This document shows, in pieces, positions 34,601 to 45,600 of a DNA stretch of 64,000 bases; the first letter of the stretch is position 1; the number at the start of each line of letters is the position of its first letter. The stretch is taken from NCBI GenBank assembly GCA_030549495.1, contig JAUIRK010000099.1, forward strand, positions 868,001-932,000, given 5' to 3'. Below the pieces are notes generated by a model. That model had not been told where the DNA came from. It searched no databases and saw nothing but the letters and a program-made list of their open reading frames with translations. This DNA is from Nectonema munidae. Lineage: Eukaryota > Nematomorpha > Nectonematoida > Nectonematidae. A program made the translations under genes and the position numbers.

Positions 34601-35650
34601 CTATGGTAGTTGAATGACCCTCTGGTCAAAAACTGTCTTAAAAATTAGAATTTTTCAGCCAAATTTTGAAATTATCTATAGTTAAGTTTATAACTTAGGG
34701 TCTATATTATATACTCCCTTGAAAATTTAAAATTATATACAGTTTTAAACAAATAACACTTTATATTTTTAATTTTTCCAAGTAAGCCATGTTTCGTTTT
34801 TAGACTCAGTTTTTGCATTTAGGATTCGAAAATACCCGATTGTCAATCAAATTTGTGGTGTTTCTAAAAATTGCTCGAAAAACATTCATTCAAATTTTAC
34901 ATGAAATATATGCTTTTATACCAAATCGACCATTCTAGTTTCATTTCTGGACTCAGATTTTGGATTTAAGGTTTGAAAATATCTGACAGTATTTATTTAC
35001 TATACTACTTTATATAATTATTTAAATAAAAGTTCATTTTTGAGATAAACTGTCATATATAAATCTTTTTTTGACAGCTTTGATTTATTTTGATTAAAAA
35101 AATGGACATCACCACTGAATTCAGCATAGTTTAAAATAGGTATATATGTGTAAAAAACTTTAGGTAATTATTTAAATGAAAAGTTCCGTTTTGAGATGGG
35201 CTGTCTTATATAAATCAATTTTTTTACAGCTTTGATTGATTTTGTTAAGAAATGGATATCACCACTGACTTAGCATAGTTGAAATATATATAAGACATTG
35301 AAAATATTAATCAATTATTTTTAAAATGGCACTTTTTTCAATTTGTTACGATTGTGTTCAGGTGGGCAGATTGTATAATGGAAATTAAGCAGTCTGATGA
35401 GGGCTGTAATTGGTGAGTTTATTGCATATATTTAAAATTTTTGATGCGCTATTAAAATTAAGATGTAACATTTGGCAAAGTAAATAAATTCAACAATACA
35501 TGGATGATAAAAAATCCATTTTTAAGATTAATAAAATTTAAAACCACTTTTCATGACTTTGATTGCTTTTAATCAAAAAATATGATCCCTATTGAACTCG
35601 CAATATGAGAATTGGATATAAGTTATGTTAAATATTTTTGCAAAAACATA
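34600..35650. repeat. degenerate satellite-like tandem array
   Basis: Two kinds of unit are visible. At 34800-34980, two copies about 130 bp apart carry GACTCAGTTTTTGCATTTA and GGACTCAGATTTTGGATTTA. At 35019-35300, two copies exactly 150 bp apart carry GACATCACCACTGAATTCAG and GATATCACCACTGACTTAG, each preceded by ACAGCTTTGATT. A weaker third copy lies near 35550-35620. The first unit type recurs inverted at 59850-60110. Confidence 0.55.
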
Positions 35651-36044
35651 TGAAATCCCCAAACAAGGGTGGAATTTTTAGCGTTAGCTACAGCTTTATT
35701 TCTCAAGCTATCTTTTATGTGTATTTTTGTATGGTATGATGAGTTGGTTTATTTATATACGGTAGTAGTAGTATATGTTAACCGTTGTGTGTGTTCTTAT
35801 ATGGTGTGATGATGAGTTATTGGTTTTTAGCATGTATTTGTATCTTTTCTGTGTATTTTTGGGCTGTATGATGAACTCGCATTTGATTGGTCAATTTTAT
35901 TTCATCGATAAATATATTTTAACGCATTTTCATTGGCTCTTTCATTCCATTAGCAAACATTGGCCAAGCTAGTTCTTGTTCACATTACACTCATTATTTC
36001 ATAACCCATCTACAAAATATTAAGACAAGCAAACGACTTCAACA
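35651..36044. other. 5' flank of the kinase gene
   Basis: AT-rich sequence with no clear TATA box or initiator that could be singled out. Confidence 0.3.
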
Positions 36045-37292
36045 ATGGAACAGATTTTAATACTCCTCACCGATTTTATATTTTCTATTATATGTCGGCT
36101 TGCTAGGAGATTTTTAAGTAGCATCATACCATCACAAAATCAAAATACCTTAAATTTTGTTAAAAGTAAAAAGGCCAAGAGATTTAAAGAAGGTTCAGAA
36201 AAGGACACAGTTTGTGGAGTTCCAAAGCTCATACAATTCAAATATTCTACTGACTCCGTTGAAATTAGAGGATATATAGGGGAAATTTCCAGGCTATCAC
36301 AAAATGAAAGTGAAAATGCCAAGAGATTTAAAGAAGATTCAGAAAAAGAGAGAGTTTGTGCAGTTCGAAAGCGCATAGAATTCGAAGATTCTCGTTATTT
36401 GTACGTAAAAGAAGCACTGAAACCCAAAACAACATCCATCGACGAAGAATATGTAATTCAAAAATATTTGGCAGAGGGAATAAGTGGAAAGGTTTATCTC
36501 TGCTTAAACATCAATACTTTGAAAAGGCACGCTATCAAAGTGATACCGTACCTTCAAAAGCGACAAGTTTTTGTCGAAGGAGTTATTCAAGAGGTCAATA
36601 ACCTGAAGATGCTGGATTCGAAATTCATTGTGGAAATCAATGACGTCTACCTGGATGAAGAACACATCTACATCGTTCAAGAGTTCTTGCCCGGAAAAAT
36701 GCTGTCCGCAAAATGCTCTAGGAAAGGGGTCAGCGTGGACGAAGCAAAGAGTTACAGCGCACAATTACTTTTGGGGATAGAGTATCTACGCAGTAAACAC
36801 ATCACACACAACGATTTACACAATGGCAACATCATGGTCGATGAAGACGGGAACTTGAAGATAATTGATTTTGGATTTTCTCGGAAAGAAATTCCCAAAG
36901 AAATGAGATATAGAGGAAAGAGTGATTGGATGAATTTGAGAAGAAATTTGCGTGTATTAGAAGATACGTGCAACTTTGAAGCGTGCGGAAAAAACGAGGT
37001 TCGCGAAAGGATCTTACTTGAGGATTTCGTAGTGACGATTTTAAGTAATTTAGAAAAAGGAAATTTTGCTATTGGAGATTTACTGAAGAAGCATCCTTGG
37101 GTTGCAGGCCATATAACCAAAAGTAGAAACGACTTTGTTAAGCCCCAATTTATACAAAAAGGCAGTTCATGTTCTGAAAAAAATTGTAGATATTTCGAAA
37201 AAAAGTTCAAGAGAAGGAAACCTGAGATGGACGAAAAAAATGCGAACTTTCAAACCAAATCACCTCATGACGTTACAAAGAGTGGAAGTTGA
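36045..37292 (+). CDS. intronless divergent protein kinase
   Basis: An uninterrupted 415-codon frame. Residues 4-28 are hydrophobic (LLTDFIFSIICRL) and could be a membrane anchor. Residues 44-71 and 92-119 are a duplicated segment starting AKRFKE. The kinase domain spans about 135-357: glycine loop AEGISGKV (143-150), lysine K165 in HAIKV, helix-C glutamate E183, catalytic loop THNDLHNGN (254-262, D257 and N262 kept, HRD changed to HND), and metal-binding DFG (275-277). No APE motif was seen, so the activation segment is short or atypical. The domain ends near HPWV (350-353). The basic tail has KKFKRRKP. The key catalytic residues are kept, so activity is plausible. Substrate and pathway are unknown. 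An expressed retrogene or a lineage-specific kinase family is the likeliest explanation. Confidence 0.85.
   Translation: MEQILILLTDFIFSIICRLARRFLSSIIPSQNQNTLNFVKSKKAKRFKEGSEKDTVCGVPKLIQFKYSTDSVEIRGYIGEISRLSQNESENAKRFKEDSEKERVCAVRKRIEFEDSRYLYVKEALKPKTTSIDEEYVIQKYLAEGISGKVYLCLNINTLKRHAIKVIPYLQKRQVFVEGVIQEVNNLKMLDSKFIVEINDVYLDEEHIYIVQEFLPGKMLSAKCSRKGVSVDEAKSYSAQLLLGIEYLRSKHITHNDLHNGNIMVDEDGNLKIIDFGFSRKEIPKEMRYRGKSDWMNLRRNLRVLEDTCNFEACGKNEVRERILLEDFVVTILSNLEKGNFAIGDLLKKHPWVAGHITKSRNDFVKPQFIQKGSSCSEKNCRYFEKKFKRRKPEMDEKNANFQTKSPHDVTKSGS
36174..36401 (+). repeat. 144-bp-spaced internal duplication in the kinase gene
   Basis: GCCAAGAGATTTAAAGAAG occurs at 36174 and again at 36318. Both copies continue with similar sequence for about 84 bases. 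The spacing is a multiple of three, so the duplication keeps the frame and lengthens the N-terminal region by 48 residues. Confidence 0.8.
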
Positions 37293-37393
37293 AGAAAATA
37301 CTCTTTAAAAGCCGCAGCAGAAGACCCCAAAAGAAGAAACCAAGACTTTTCGTCCAAAGAAAGAGTTGTTCCTATTTTATCAAAAAAAAATTG

Positions 37394-37399
37394 AATAAA
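37394..37399 (+). promoter_or_regulatory. possible polyadenylation signal of the kinase gene
   Basis: AATAAA lies 102 bases after the stop and is followed by an A-rich run. A genomically encoded A-rich tail would also fit a retrocopied gene. Confidence 0.4.
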
Positions 37400-37575
37400 A
37401 AAAAAAAAGTTAACAATCGGAAAATAAATAATAAAAAAATAGTTTCACAAGTTATAAAGTATTAAAGTTATCAATCATAGTGAAAATATGGAAAAATGTT
37501 ATCGGTCAAATTAGCGTGGATGAACAACTTTCACATCGATCAATTACACTGAACCCCAAAATGGCAACAATAATG

Positions 37576-38032
37576 ATTGAGGGGTAACTATATAACATTA
37601 GAGGATGATGAGGGCGAATACTCGTATGAATTTTTAATGTAAGGGATGATAATTGGGACGAATGAGAGTAAGCAAATTTGATTAATGTGATCACTCAAGG
37701 CAAGCCAATCCAAGACCCGTTTGCCCTTTTGTGGTCTCATCAGTTGGTTGAAGGTTGCTATTCACATTTTTGTGAATGCAACTGTGACCTGAGGAGAGGG
37801 TGGACAGCACTGTTCCTACGCCTCAACCTTTCAGCCTAATAGCAACCTTCATCCAACCGATGAGATGCAAACATGTCTAAACCCGTCCTGGATTGATTGG
37901 CTTGCCTTGTGTGATAAAGTTAAACAAATGTGCTTACTCACATTCATCCTAGTTATCATATCTCCTACATTAAAAATTCATACGAGTATTCGCCCTGACC
38001 ATCATCTAATGTTATATACTTAAGCCCTCAAT
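37576..38032. repeat. 457-bp imperfect hairpin (foldback)
   Basis: The left arm 37576-37762 pairs with the right arm 37838-38032 around a 75-bp centre. Long exact paired blocks include GGCGAATACTCGTATGAATT (with TTTTAATGTA following), AAGGCAAGCCAATC and GAAGGTTGCTATT. Pairing is roughly 80-85 percent with small bulges. No terminal target duplication was found. It could be a foldback transposable element, an inverted duplication, or a source of double-stranded hairpin RNA. Confidence 0.8.
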
Positions 38033-40394
38033 GAAAAAAACGCAATACAACTATTCATTCTGCTTCTTATTTTCACACCCTACTCCTACCAATAAGTCCT
38101 GCCCGCAATAATAACCCAAACTAGATCAGAGTAAAAAAGACGGAATCTTTAACCGAGCGACAATGAGTGTGAGTTTCTGGCTCACATGAGACCCCCGCCA
38201 GCGAGCGGTTAATACCTTTAGGGGGGGACTCGGAATCCAGATTTCAAAATTACCACAATTTTTGACGGTAAATACGATTCCTTAATTAATATTTATATTT
38301 ATTATAATACTTGCCATTTTTTTAAATTTAATAACTTTTTTTTTAATTTATTTTAAGGAAATCTATATTTTTGTCAAGTCCAAATATTGATAATAATGTT
38401 AAATTTATTTTATTTTGTCTATTTGATCATCATATTTTGAATAATAGTTGACCACATGCGAAACTGCATAATGAAGAAATTTGTTTTTATTATTTTTTAA
38501 AAAAAATCGTTTTTTGTTTGAATTATCATGTCTAGATCTAGTTGATATTCGAGAAAATATGTTCACAACATTTATTTCTTCTGTCTCTCAATGGCTACAA
38601 CCTTCTCAGGTGCAGAGATATCGGAAGCAAGATATATACCGAGAATTTTTTAATTCCAAATCATTTCTGGAATTTCATTTACTTATCATGAAGGCATTCT
38701 TTTAATTCCGAAGAGTTCCATTCTTTTTTAGGCGGACTTTTGCATATCTGATTTATATCAGTTCTTCTACTGCCTATAAAAACTCATAAAAACTGTCCCA
38801 ATGTCTAATGCCGATATACAAAACATAGACGACAACTTGAAGCGTGCTACATAGTAAGACTGAAAACCAGTAAAAATGCATCCAATTAGTTAGTCAATAA
38901 ATTGGAAAGCTAGCTGAGTTAAAAAAAATTTTTTTTTATATTTTTTTAATTTTTTTCGTCAACGTTTTGACACACTTTACGCATTCTTTGCATTTTTCGC
39001 GCACCGAAATTTATCCATGTAAGCTTGGCTGAATGCTGCTTTCTTGATTCTTCTTCCTCAACTCTTGTAACACACTTTACTTGGTTTCTAGGAATCAAAA
39101 TAAACTTTTCCTAAGGGCAATAGTTCTATGAACAAGAACATTGAACACACAGACACACTTATACACACTCTCTACCAATTACTTAGATGGATGATGTAGC
39201 GTTAGTGAAAAGATACTAAATCACTCTATGTCTTGTTAGAAAACGAAGAGTACACTTCGCTTGTGGCAATCTTTATATACTTTCTTATCATGTTGATGGT
39301 GATGATGATGATGCTGATGATCAGGCCATTATTTCCATATCACCAAGAATAATCGACTCTTTTATGCTAAAATGTCTTTAGATTTCTTTTTTGTCAAATC
39401 TAAAGGCTTCTTCTGACATCATCTCTCTTTGTATGCGTTTCAAGAAAGTGACATAAAAGAAATTTTTTGCATATCTCTCTTCCCTTCCTTTGCGTCAACT
39501 TTTGGGCATTCATCAAATTTTCTTTTTTTTGGACATTGATCTAACGAATTAACAGCTATTCTTATTTTTTTGGAAGGCCAACTTTTAAGTCTCATGTTTC
39601 TTTCCTATATCTCCCCCCAAATCTCATCGACAAGTAGTGCCTCTGAGGTAACGAATTTTACTGTATACAGTATACACTGTGTGAGTGAATTTACAAAACT
39701 TTTTCGATTTATGGGGGGTTATCATGTAGGCCTTTTAGTGATCAAACTGCCTGTTTATGATTCTTTTTTGTATAAGCGCAATAACTCGGCAACTCACGTT
39801 ATTCGTATATAATTTTCGCATATGGTATTTTATTGAGTACGAAGGGCAAAACGTTTGTCAGAATTTTGGAAGGGGAGTTACTTTGTGATTTAAATATTTG
39901 CCATTTCCAAGGTGCTACTTTTATTTTTCTGAAGGACACTTCATCAATTTAAGTCAAAAATTAAGTGAAATGGTCAAATCAGCGTAGATCAATCAATTTA
40001 ACTCATTCTTATATACGTGTGATGGAAAAAAGGAAAATGCTTCTGAAGTCTGAAATGACAGTTCATAGTTCTACAGAGCCTACATTTGGCTTTTTTTTGA
40101 AGTTGGGAAAGGTTCTGGAAATTACATTCAACGATTTGTTTTTCAAATTTTCGGGGAATTTTTGTTCTAACACCATTGACGCGGACTTTGTGCCTTTTTG
40201 CCAATGTTAAAAATTGTTTGGAGTTTGATTTTATACATTAAATTTAAAAATATAATGTTATAAAAATGATGTATATAACTAAATATCTCATCAATATATT
40301 GATTATATTTTAACGCCATAAAAATCAAATCTTTTAACGTTAGAAAACATGAATAAATCGCTCCCAACTGAAAAACCGATAAGGAGAGTAAAAT
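38033..40394. other. non-coding stretch
   Basis: TTAACCG at 38149 and CGGTTAA at 38206 bracket a GC-rich 56-bp segment with partly inverted ends. A GAT-rich microsatellite lies at about 39296-39320. No exon was recognised. Open frames at 39570-39812 and 39965-40210 resemble nothing known. Confidence 0.3.
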
Positions 40395-40475
40395 TCGACC
40401 GATAGCCTAGTGGTAGAAACGTAGGGCCTCGATCCGGATGGTCTTGGTTCGAATCCCCATCGTGTCTATTCCTTC
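40395..40475 (+). repeat. tRNA-derived SINE, family 2 (or decayed tRNA)
   Basis: The sequence has a box-A-like TAGCCTAGTGGTAGA and a box-B-like GGTTCGAATCC, spaced as in a tRNA gene. The 5' end GACCGAT can pair with ATCGTGTC after GAATCCCC, apart from one extra T. The anticodon arm does not fold well, so a working tRNA is unlikely. A SINE head is more likely, although no second copy was seen. Confidence 0.45.
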
Positions 40476-41545
40476 CATTTGTCCTATTATGGAAGATTAT
40501 TCTTCTATTGCATGCGATACCGACACACAACAACATCGTTTTCGCTATAGTGAACTTCGCTGTGTGAACATAACGCAAACAAATGATTCAAAAAAGATTG
40601 ATGAAAAAAGGGTGTCTCCAAACAAGTCCGTGCTAAAATATCAACATTTTCCCATATAAATTCTATTCCGTGGATTGAAATGACTTTATGATTATTGTGT
40701 CACATCATCTCTCTATCTATACATACTCTACAGTTGATTATATTGGTAAATGATGAAAAAGAAATCAATATGGTATTAAAACAATTTTTGATTGAATCGG
40801 CATAACAAGTGTTATTTTATATACACATCTCTAAGTAAACTTATGCCGATCGACCCACTATCTATAAAATCATTACACTTCCAAACAAATGTTGGCGTAG
40901 TGTTACCAGCTACGTCACACTCGCTGCTAATCGATACACTTTCATACCAATAGTTTTCGTAATATACGTTTTATGTCGATTGACGTTTTTTACACACTTC
41001 CCTTTCTAATGTGTCCTCCTCCATGACTCTCCAAACGTTTCTTATGGAGAAAGTTCTGATAACGAAAGCTTTATTTCGCCTTCCTATTGTGCACGCGTCA
41101 CCGATCTTCTGACCAAACTTTGATGGCCCTATGATTTTATAGAATATTTTTAGGATCCTAGAACTGGTGGAACAAAAAGAGATCTAGGCCTCTGGTCCAA
41201 AGAGTTTAGCTGAAAACTTAAAGAAATTTTTTCGGTGTCGTGTATACATTCAATGACGGTGGATATGAATTTTGGTGATTTAGTATTATATATTTTCCTG
41301 TCCCGTGTTTGTTTCTTGCACTCCTCTATCTACTTTTCATTACGGAGAAGTTTTAAGTCATTACATAACATATTATACTATTAAAACTCCTTTTTCTCGA
41401 AATAAAATTTTACCTATTTAAAATTTGTATAAAAGTTATTCCATTTTTTCCAGCTTTCAATGTTTTTTAACCGCTTTTAACGTTTGCCACCAAAGAGTGC
41501 AGAACGATTTTAAATGATTTTTTTTCTGAGTATTGAGAATGCATG
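40476..41545. other. non-coding, nothing recognised
   Basis: GC is somewhat higher at 40900-41200, but no exon or element was recognised. Confidence 0.3.
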
Positions 41546-41553
41546 CTTGTCTA

Positions 41554-41963
41554 CGGTAACGTACCCCGCAATTTTTTTTCTGGAATGCGAAAATGAGTCA
41601 CTACTCTGCATGTTTCCCTACAGACTTGGTCTGAATTTAAAGTAACAGATGTAGCTTACAACAGCTCTACTCTTAGCGCTTATGAACTCCTGTCTCTTTC
41701 TACTTCTTTGTTAACATTTCTGATTTTATTATGCTTTAAATTTCTATTTCTCCTAGCAGCTAGTAATTTCTTACGACTGGCAGGGTCCCATCTTGACAAA
41801 ATCGAACAATTTACGCGCCACCTTCAATACTAACAATAATTTTCCTACATTTTCATTTTATTTGCTTTATATTGTTAGGATGAGGATATTGTCAAAAAGG
41901 AATTCCTTATTTCATTTTAATTTGTAAATTTCTATTTTTTGATGGTTATCGCCTACGTCACTG
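41554..41963. mobile_element. hAT MITE, family also at 15271
   Basis: 410 bp with a perfect target duplication CTTGTCTA (41546-41553 and 41964-41971). The ends are CGGTAACGTA and, on the other strand, CAGTGACGTAGGCG. The interior aligns with 15372-15690. No coding capacity. Confidence 0.75.
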
Positions 41964-41971
41964 CTTGTCTA

Positions 41972-42900
41972 TTTACTCGTACCATTTTACTGATCAGAAA
42001 TAAAGTCTTCTTTCAGAAAATCAAAGATGATGTTAAAAAATGAGAGCAATTTATTTATATAATAACGAATAGATATATTATATTATTATTAATTAAAATA
42101 TACTTGAAAGTAATCACTCTTTATTGGAATATTTAGGGTGTCGTTATTTAGATAAACAAAAATTTTTTTAGTTTCAGCTTCAATTTTTTAAAATGATCTT
42201 GCGCGAATTCGTTTCCGATTAGAATTCATATTTCTTTCAATCTGATATATTATCTTTATCATTTACGTCTTACATGATTTAGATTTTTCTTCTAATTTCA
42301 AAAGTTTACATTTAATTTTTATGCAAGAGAAATTGATTAGAATAAACTGCTGCTAACATTGTTTAAAATAAAGCGATGAAATATCAAACAAATGAATACT
42401 CATCAATCAAAGTAGAAAGGAAAAATCATAAAAATGGCGCCGCACACAATGGATTATCAATATTTCAAAGATATAAAATAATGAGAGGAATTGTTTTGAT
42501 ATGCCTCTTTTATCAAGAAATGATGTGAAGTTGAATGCCTACTCTTCTCATTCTGCGGTAAAATCACATGCCTATATGTATCCTAATGTACTGCGAATTG
42601 TTGCTTTTTTATACGGTCCCTTATTTTTGATTCGGTCTCAAATCATGTGTCCCTAAGTAAAATTGTCTTTTTACTAAAAGTCCCGTGGCCTATAGTCCCT
42701 ATCTAAAGACTAGTTTGTCTTTTTCCCCATACTGACTCCATTTTCAAGATTGTGCTCGAATCGAGGTGTACACGGTGTACTTTTTTTCTAAAACTAAACT
42801 TTAGTTTGACATGCGACAAACTTGTACCGATGCAAGTAAGGAATGTGATGAATCTGAACTTTCGTCGTGAGAGCAGACCTGACCGAGCAGACACCATCTG
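41972..42900. other. non-coding, nothing recognised
   Basis: AT-rich to 42600, then closer to 40 percent GC. No feature could be supported. Confidence 0.3.
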
Positions 42901-42986
42901 TTGTTGGTGTGTGTGGTGTATCCATGAATTTCTTGCATTTTTGCGCATCAAGTGAAAAATGCGTGAAAACACACCACACACAGAAC
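42901..42986. ncRNA. small hairpin, candidate only
   Basis: GTTGGTGTGTGTGGTGT pairs with ACACCACACACAGAAC. An inner stem GCATTTTT with AAAAATGC sits in the loop, giving a folded unit of about 85 nt. The unpaired stretches between the stems are unequal (about 15 and 7 nt), which is not typical of microRNA precursors. Simple-sequence origin is likely. Confidence 0.2.
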
Positions 42987-43278
42987 ACATCATTCGTGCA
43001 CCGGTATCATCTACTCTCTCTCAGGCTTTCTGCCTATAGTGCATTATTATTGCAAGGAAAGCGCTAGAAGTAGGCGGATGTGAATTTTCTTTCAATATCA
43101 ACATCAACATCATCATCATATGTTTCTTTTGCATCTCATCTACACCCTACACTCGCTTCTTCAAAGATCTTACTGATTTCTTTTGCACTGACAAATGATA
43201 TTTTACTGTAGCTATTTGTATTATTTGTTGATGGAATGCTGTTCCCACCATAATGAATTAACTCATTATCCTTGAAAG

Positions 43279-43671
43279 TCAATTATGTTTGTCAAAGTAA
43301 GATATAAAAATTTTCACCTTGCCATTCTTTCCAATCTTTTTTAAGTATAGGAGCGAGCTTTTAATCGACTTTTTTGAATTCTTCCTTTGAGTCTTTTGCA
43401 CAATATCGACACATTCGTCTCTTGCACGATTCTGTAGTATTACCGTTTGGCACCAACCCTGGATAAAATGAACAAAAGTTTGAATAGACAAGCTTGAGTT
43501 TTTAAACCAGGGATCCCATCTACCTAGTTTCAGGGCATAAACTTTTGCCAAACCTCTACGCTGATTCTGAAAGGAAAGTTTCATATTGCAAAATCTTTCC
43601 TTGGGTAACACACTTCTCTTGAAAATATGAATTGTCAACTTTTTCCCAGATAAAGAGAAATTATCAGGCAT
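43279..43671 (-). CDS. hypothetical 130-codon open frame
   Basis: An open minus-strand frame with a middle part that looks protein-like (AKVYALKLGRWDPWF, HFIQGWCQTVILQNRARDE) and a lysine-rich end. No family was recognised. No splice context or neighbour supports it. It may be chance, or part of a broken element. Confidence 0.2.
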   Translation of the reverse strand: MPDNFSLSGKKLTIHIFKRSVLPKERFCNMKLSFQNQRRGLAKVYALKLGRWDPWFKNSSLSIQTFVHFIQGWCQTVILQNRARDECVDIVQKTQRKNSKKSIKSSLLYLKKIGKNGKVKIFISYFDKHN

Positions 43672-44759
43672 TTTTCATGTTTTCTGCGCTATTCTGCATA
43701 ACACCACAAACTTTTAATGCTCTCTTTGATGAACCCCTTGAAAACCAGAGTGTTCCAACAAATGAAAATCATTTACAAATATGTGAATGTGTATATATAT
43801 ATTTCATTTAAAAAGAAAACATATTTTATTACGAAAATAATATATTCATGGCATTTTTCCTTTTCATTGTGATTTATATGTTAAAACGTTTGGTAATTAA
43901 ACTTTGAATATTGAAAGCCGAAAAAAGCATATAGTCCATCAAGCCAGGGTTTGTCATATGTAACAAATATTATTCGTTAATTTCAACTCATTTTGAAGTA
44001 ATACGAGAAGAACATTTTCAAACTTAATTTTTCACATTAACAAATTCAACTTTGAGGATGGAATGAATGAATGTAAGACAACTTGATAAATAGTGAATTT
44101 GTCGTCAACTAAATTTTACCAGTAGAAAAGCTGTGTGACGATGATGATGATGATGATGATATATTCGTTCTTTTGTTCTTATCTGTCGTGAAAGTTTTTC
44201 GTCATTGACAAAGAGAGATGATAAGCCGCACCATACTTCGCATAATTATATAGCACTTTATTAAACGTTCGTGATAAGCAAAGGTAAGCTTTGTTTAGGA
44301 TATTGCTTACCTCTTGACTTAAGACATGACCTTATTTTTCCCTACCAAGAGATATTAATTTATTAGTTGACTTTTTGTCAAGCATAAACAAACGTAAAGT
44401 ACACTCTTCTTCTAACTCATCTCTTGGCAAACCAAGGTAAACGTATTCTGAAGGGTGGATTGCTTTTCAAGAGTACAAAAGGAAAAAAATATAATATTCA
44501 TTTTTGAGGAAAATAAAAAAAGGAAATAATTTTTTTTTATTAATTTTAAACTTTTTTTTATTTAAAAAAACGATATCCTTTAAAACTAACGAACGAACGA
44601 ATGAAATATCTATCTGACTAATTGATTTTCTAACTTAACAATTAGAAATGATTTTTGTGTGTCAAGTCCTTGAAATTTTTTTTCAAAATAAATCCTTGTA
44701 ACTCAAAATAAGGGCTTAGATTTGTATCAATACATTTTTTTATTTCAAATCATATAAAA
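43672..44759. other. non-coding with a GAT microsatellite
   Basis: The GAT run is at 44139-44160. A short TA-rich run lies at 43790-43801. Nothing else was seen. Confidence 0.4.
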
Positions 44760-44945
44760 TCTGGGAAATACTTTGATGGAGACAAAACGTAGTAATGGCG
44801 CCAAAATTGATCCTTGAAGTACTCACCTGAAAAGCGGTCTTGTCAAGCTTATCCAACCAAGAGAACTTTAACAGAGAAGTTTATGAGAGATCATATCAAG
44901 AGCTTTAGGAACATCTGCAAAATCAATAACTTTTTGAAGGAAAAA
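44760..44945 (-). mobile_element. LINE reverse-transcriptase fragment
   Basis: The minus strand reads VIDFADVPKALDMISHKLL, the usual block before the RT catalytic motif (compare DFSKAFD, HxxLL). Then, in another frame, VLQGSILAP matches the G-V-P-Q-G-S motif. Only about 60 residues' worth survives, with frame changes. Confidence 0.6.
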
Positions 44946-45388
44946 TTAAAAGTAGATCTGGATAAACTAAATAAATAAATGACAGCAACTCGATAAGTAA
45001 ACGACTGATTAAAAATGAAAATACTTCTAAGAAAAAAAGGATACTTTTTAAATTAATAAAAATTTAACTTAATCAAATTCTTTTTATCAATTGGAAAAGC
45101 TTCGTGTCATAGATGCAATTAAGGGTGAACTCAGAGCGCATAACATTTGGGATGTTGTCAAAGAGGGGGGAGGGGTGATCCAAAAAAAAGTTATAAACAT
45201 CCCATTTTTTACGAACAATCTTTTGCACCTTTCGTTATTCCATTTGATTAGTAATCGATAATTTTGGTTTTCAAAATGTCTTCCTACTTGTCTTGAGTGA
45301 TATTTTTATACTTTAAAGTCATGTTAAATTTATTTCAAGGCCGCATAACTGTCAACAACTTTCAACCAATCCATTCATTCTTCATAAA

Positions 45389-45600
45389 GGTAAAAGGTGC
45401 CGTGTGCTGTTTTCATCGAGAGGCACAATTACCCCGCTTGTATCGAACTATGAATTTTTAATAACTTTACTGTAATTTTTTTATTCTAAATTGTACATTT
45501 TTTTCAATAAATTCTTCTTCTTCTTATGAGGAAAGTAGGCTTCATGGGGGATCGAACCCAAGACCTTGAATTATCGAAACCCAGTATCCAACCAACCTTT
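45389..45600 (-). repeat. tRNA-derived SINE, family 1, with insertion
   Basis: The minus strand has GGTTGGTTGGATACTGGGTT, CAAGGTCTTGGGTTCGATCC, GCCTACTTTCCTCAT, then an extra AT-rich stretch of about 85 bp (45447-45525), then GCCTCTCGATGAAAAC and the tail. Apart from the insertion it matches the other copies. Confidence 0.65.

Noticed and set aside
36140-37210. Several antisense frames across the kinase gene
   Set aside because: They are antisense shadows of the 415-codon kinase frame and have no recognisable domains.
38149-38212. TTAACCG/CGGTTAA pair as another piggyBac-like MITE
   Set aside because: Only 56 bp lie between the TTAA sites, and the ends do not start with the family CCCATTTA; chance is as likely.
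40395-40475. A working tRNA gene
   Set aside because: The anticodon arm does not fold and the acceptor stem has an extra base, so it is listed as a SINE-like repeat instead.
42752-43067. Overlapping frames around the GTGTGTGGTGT stem
   Set aside because: Frames on both strands are open because of the inverted GT/CA sequence; there is no family similarity.
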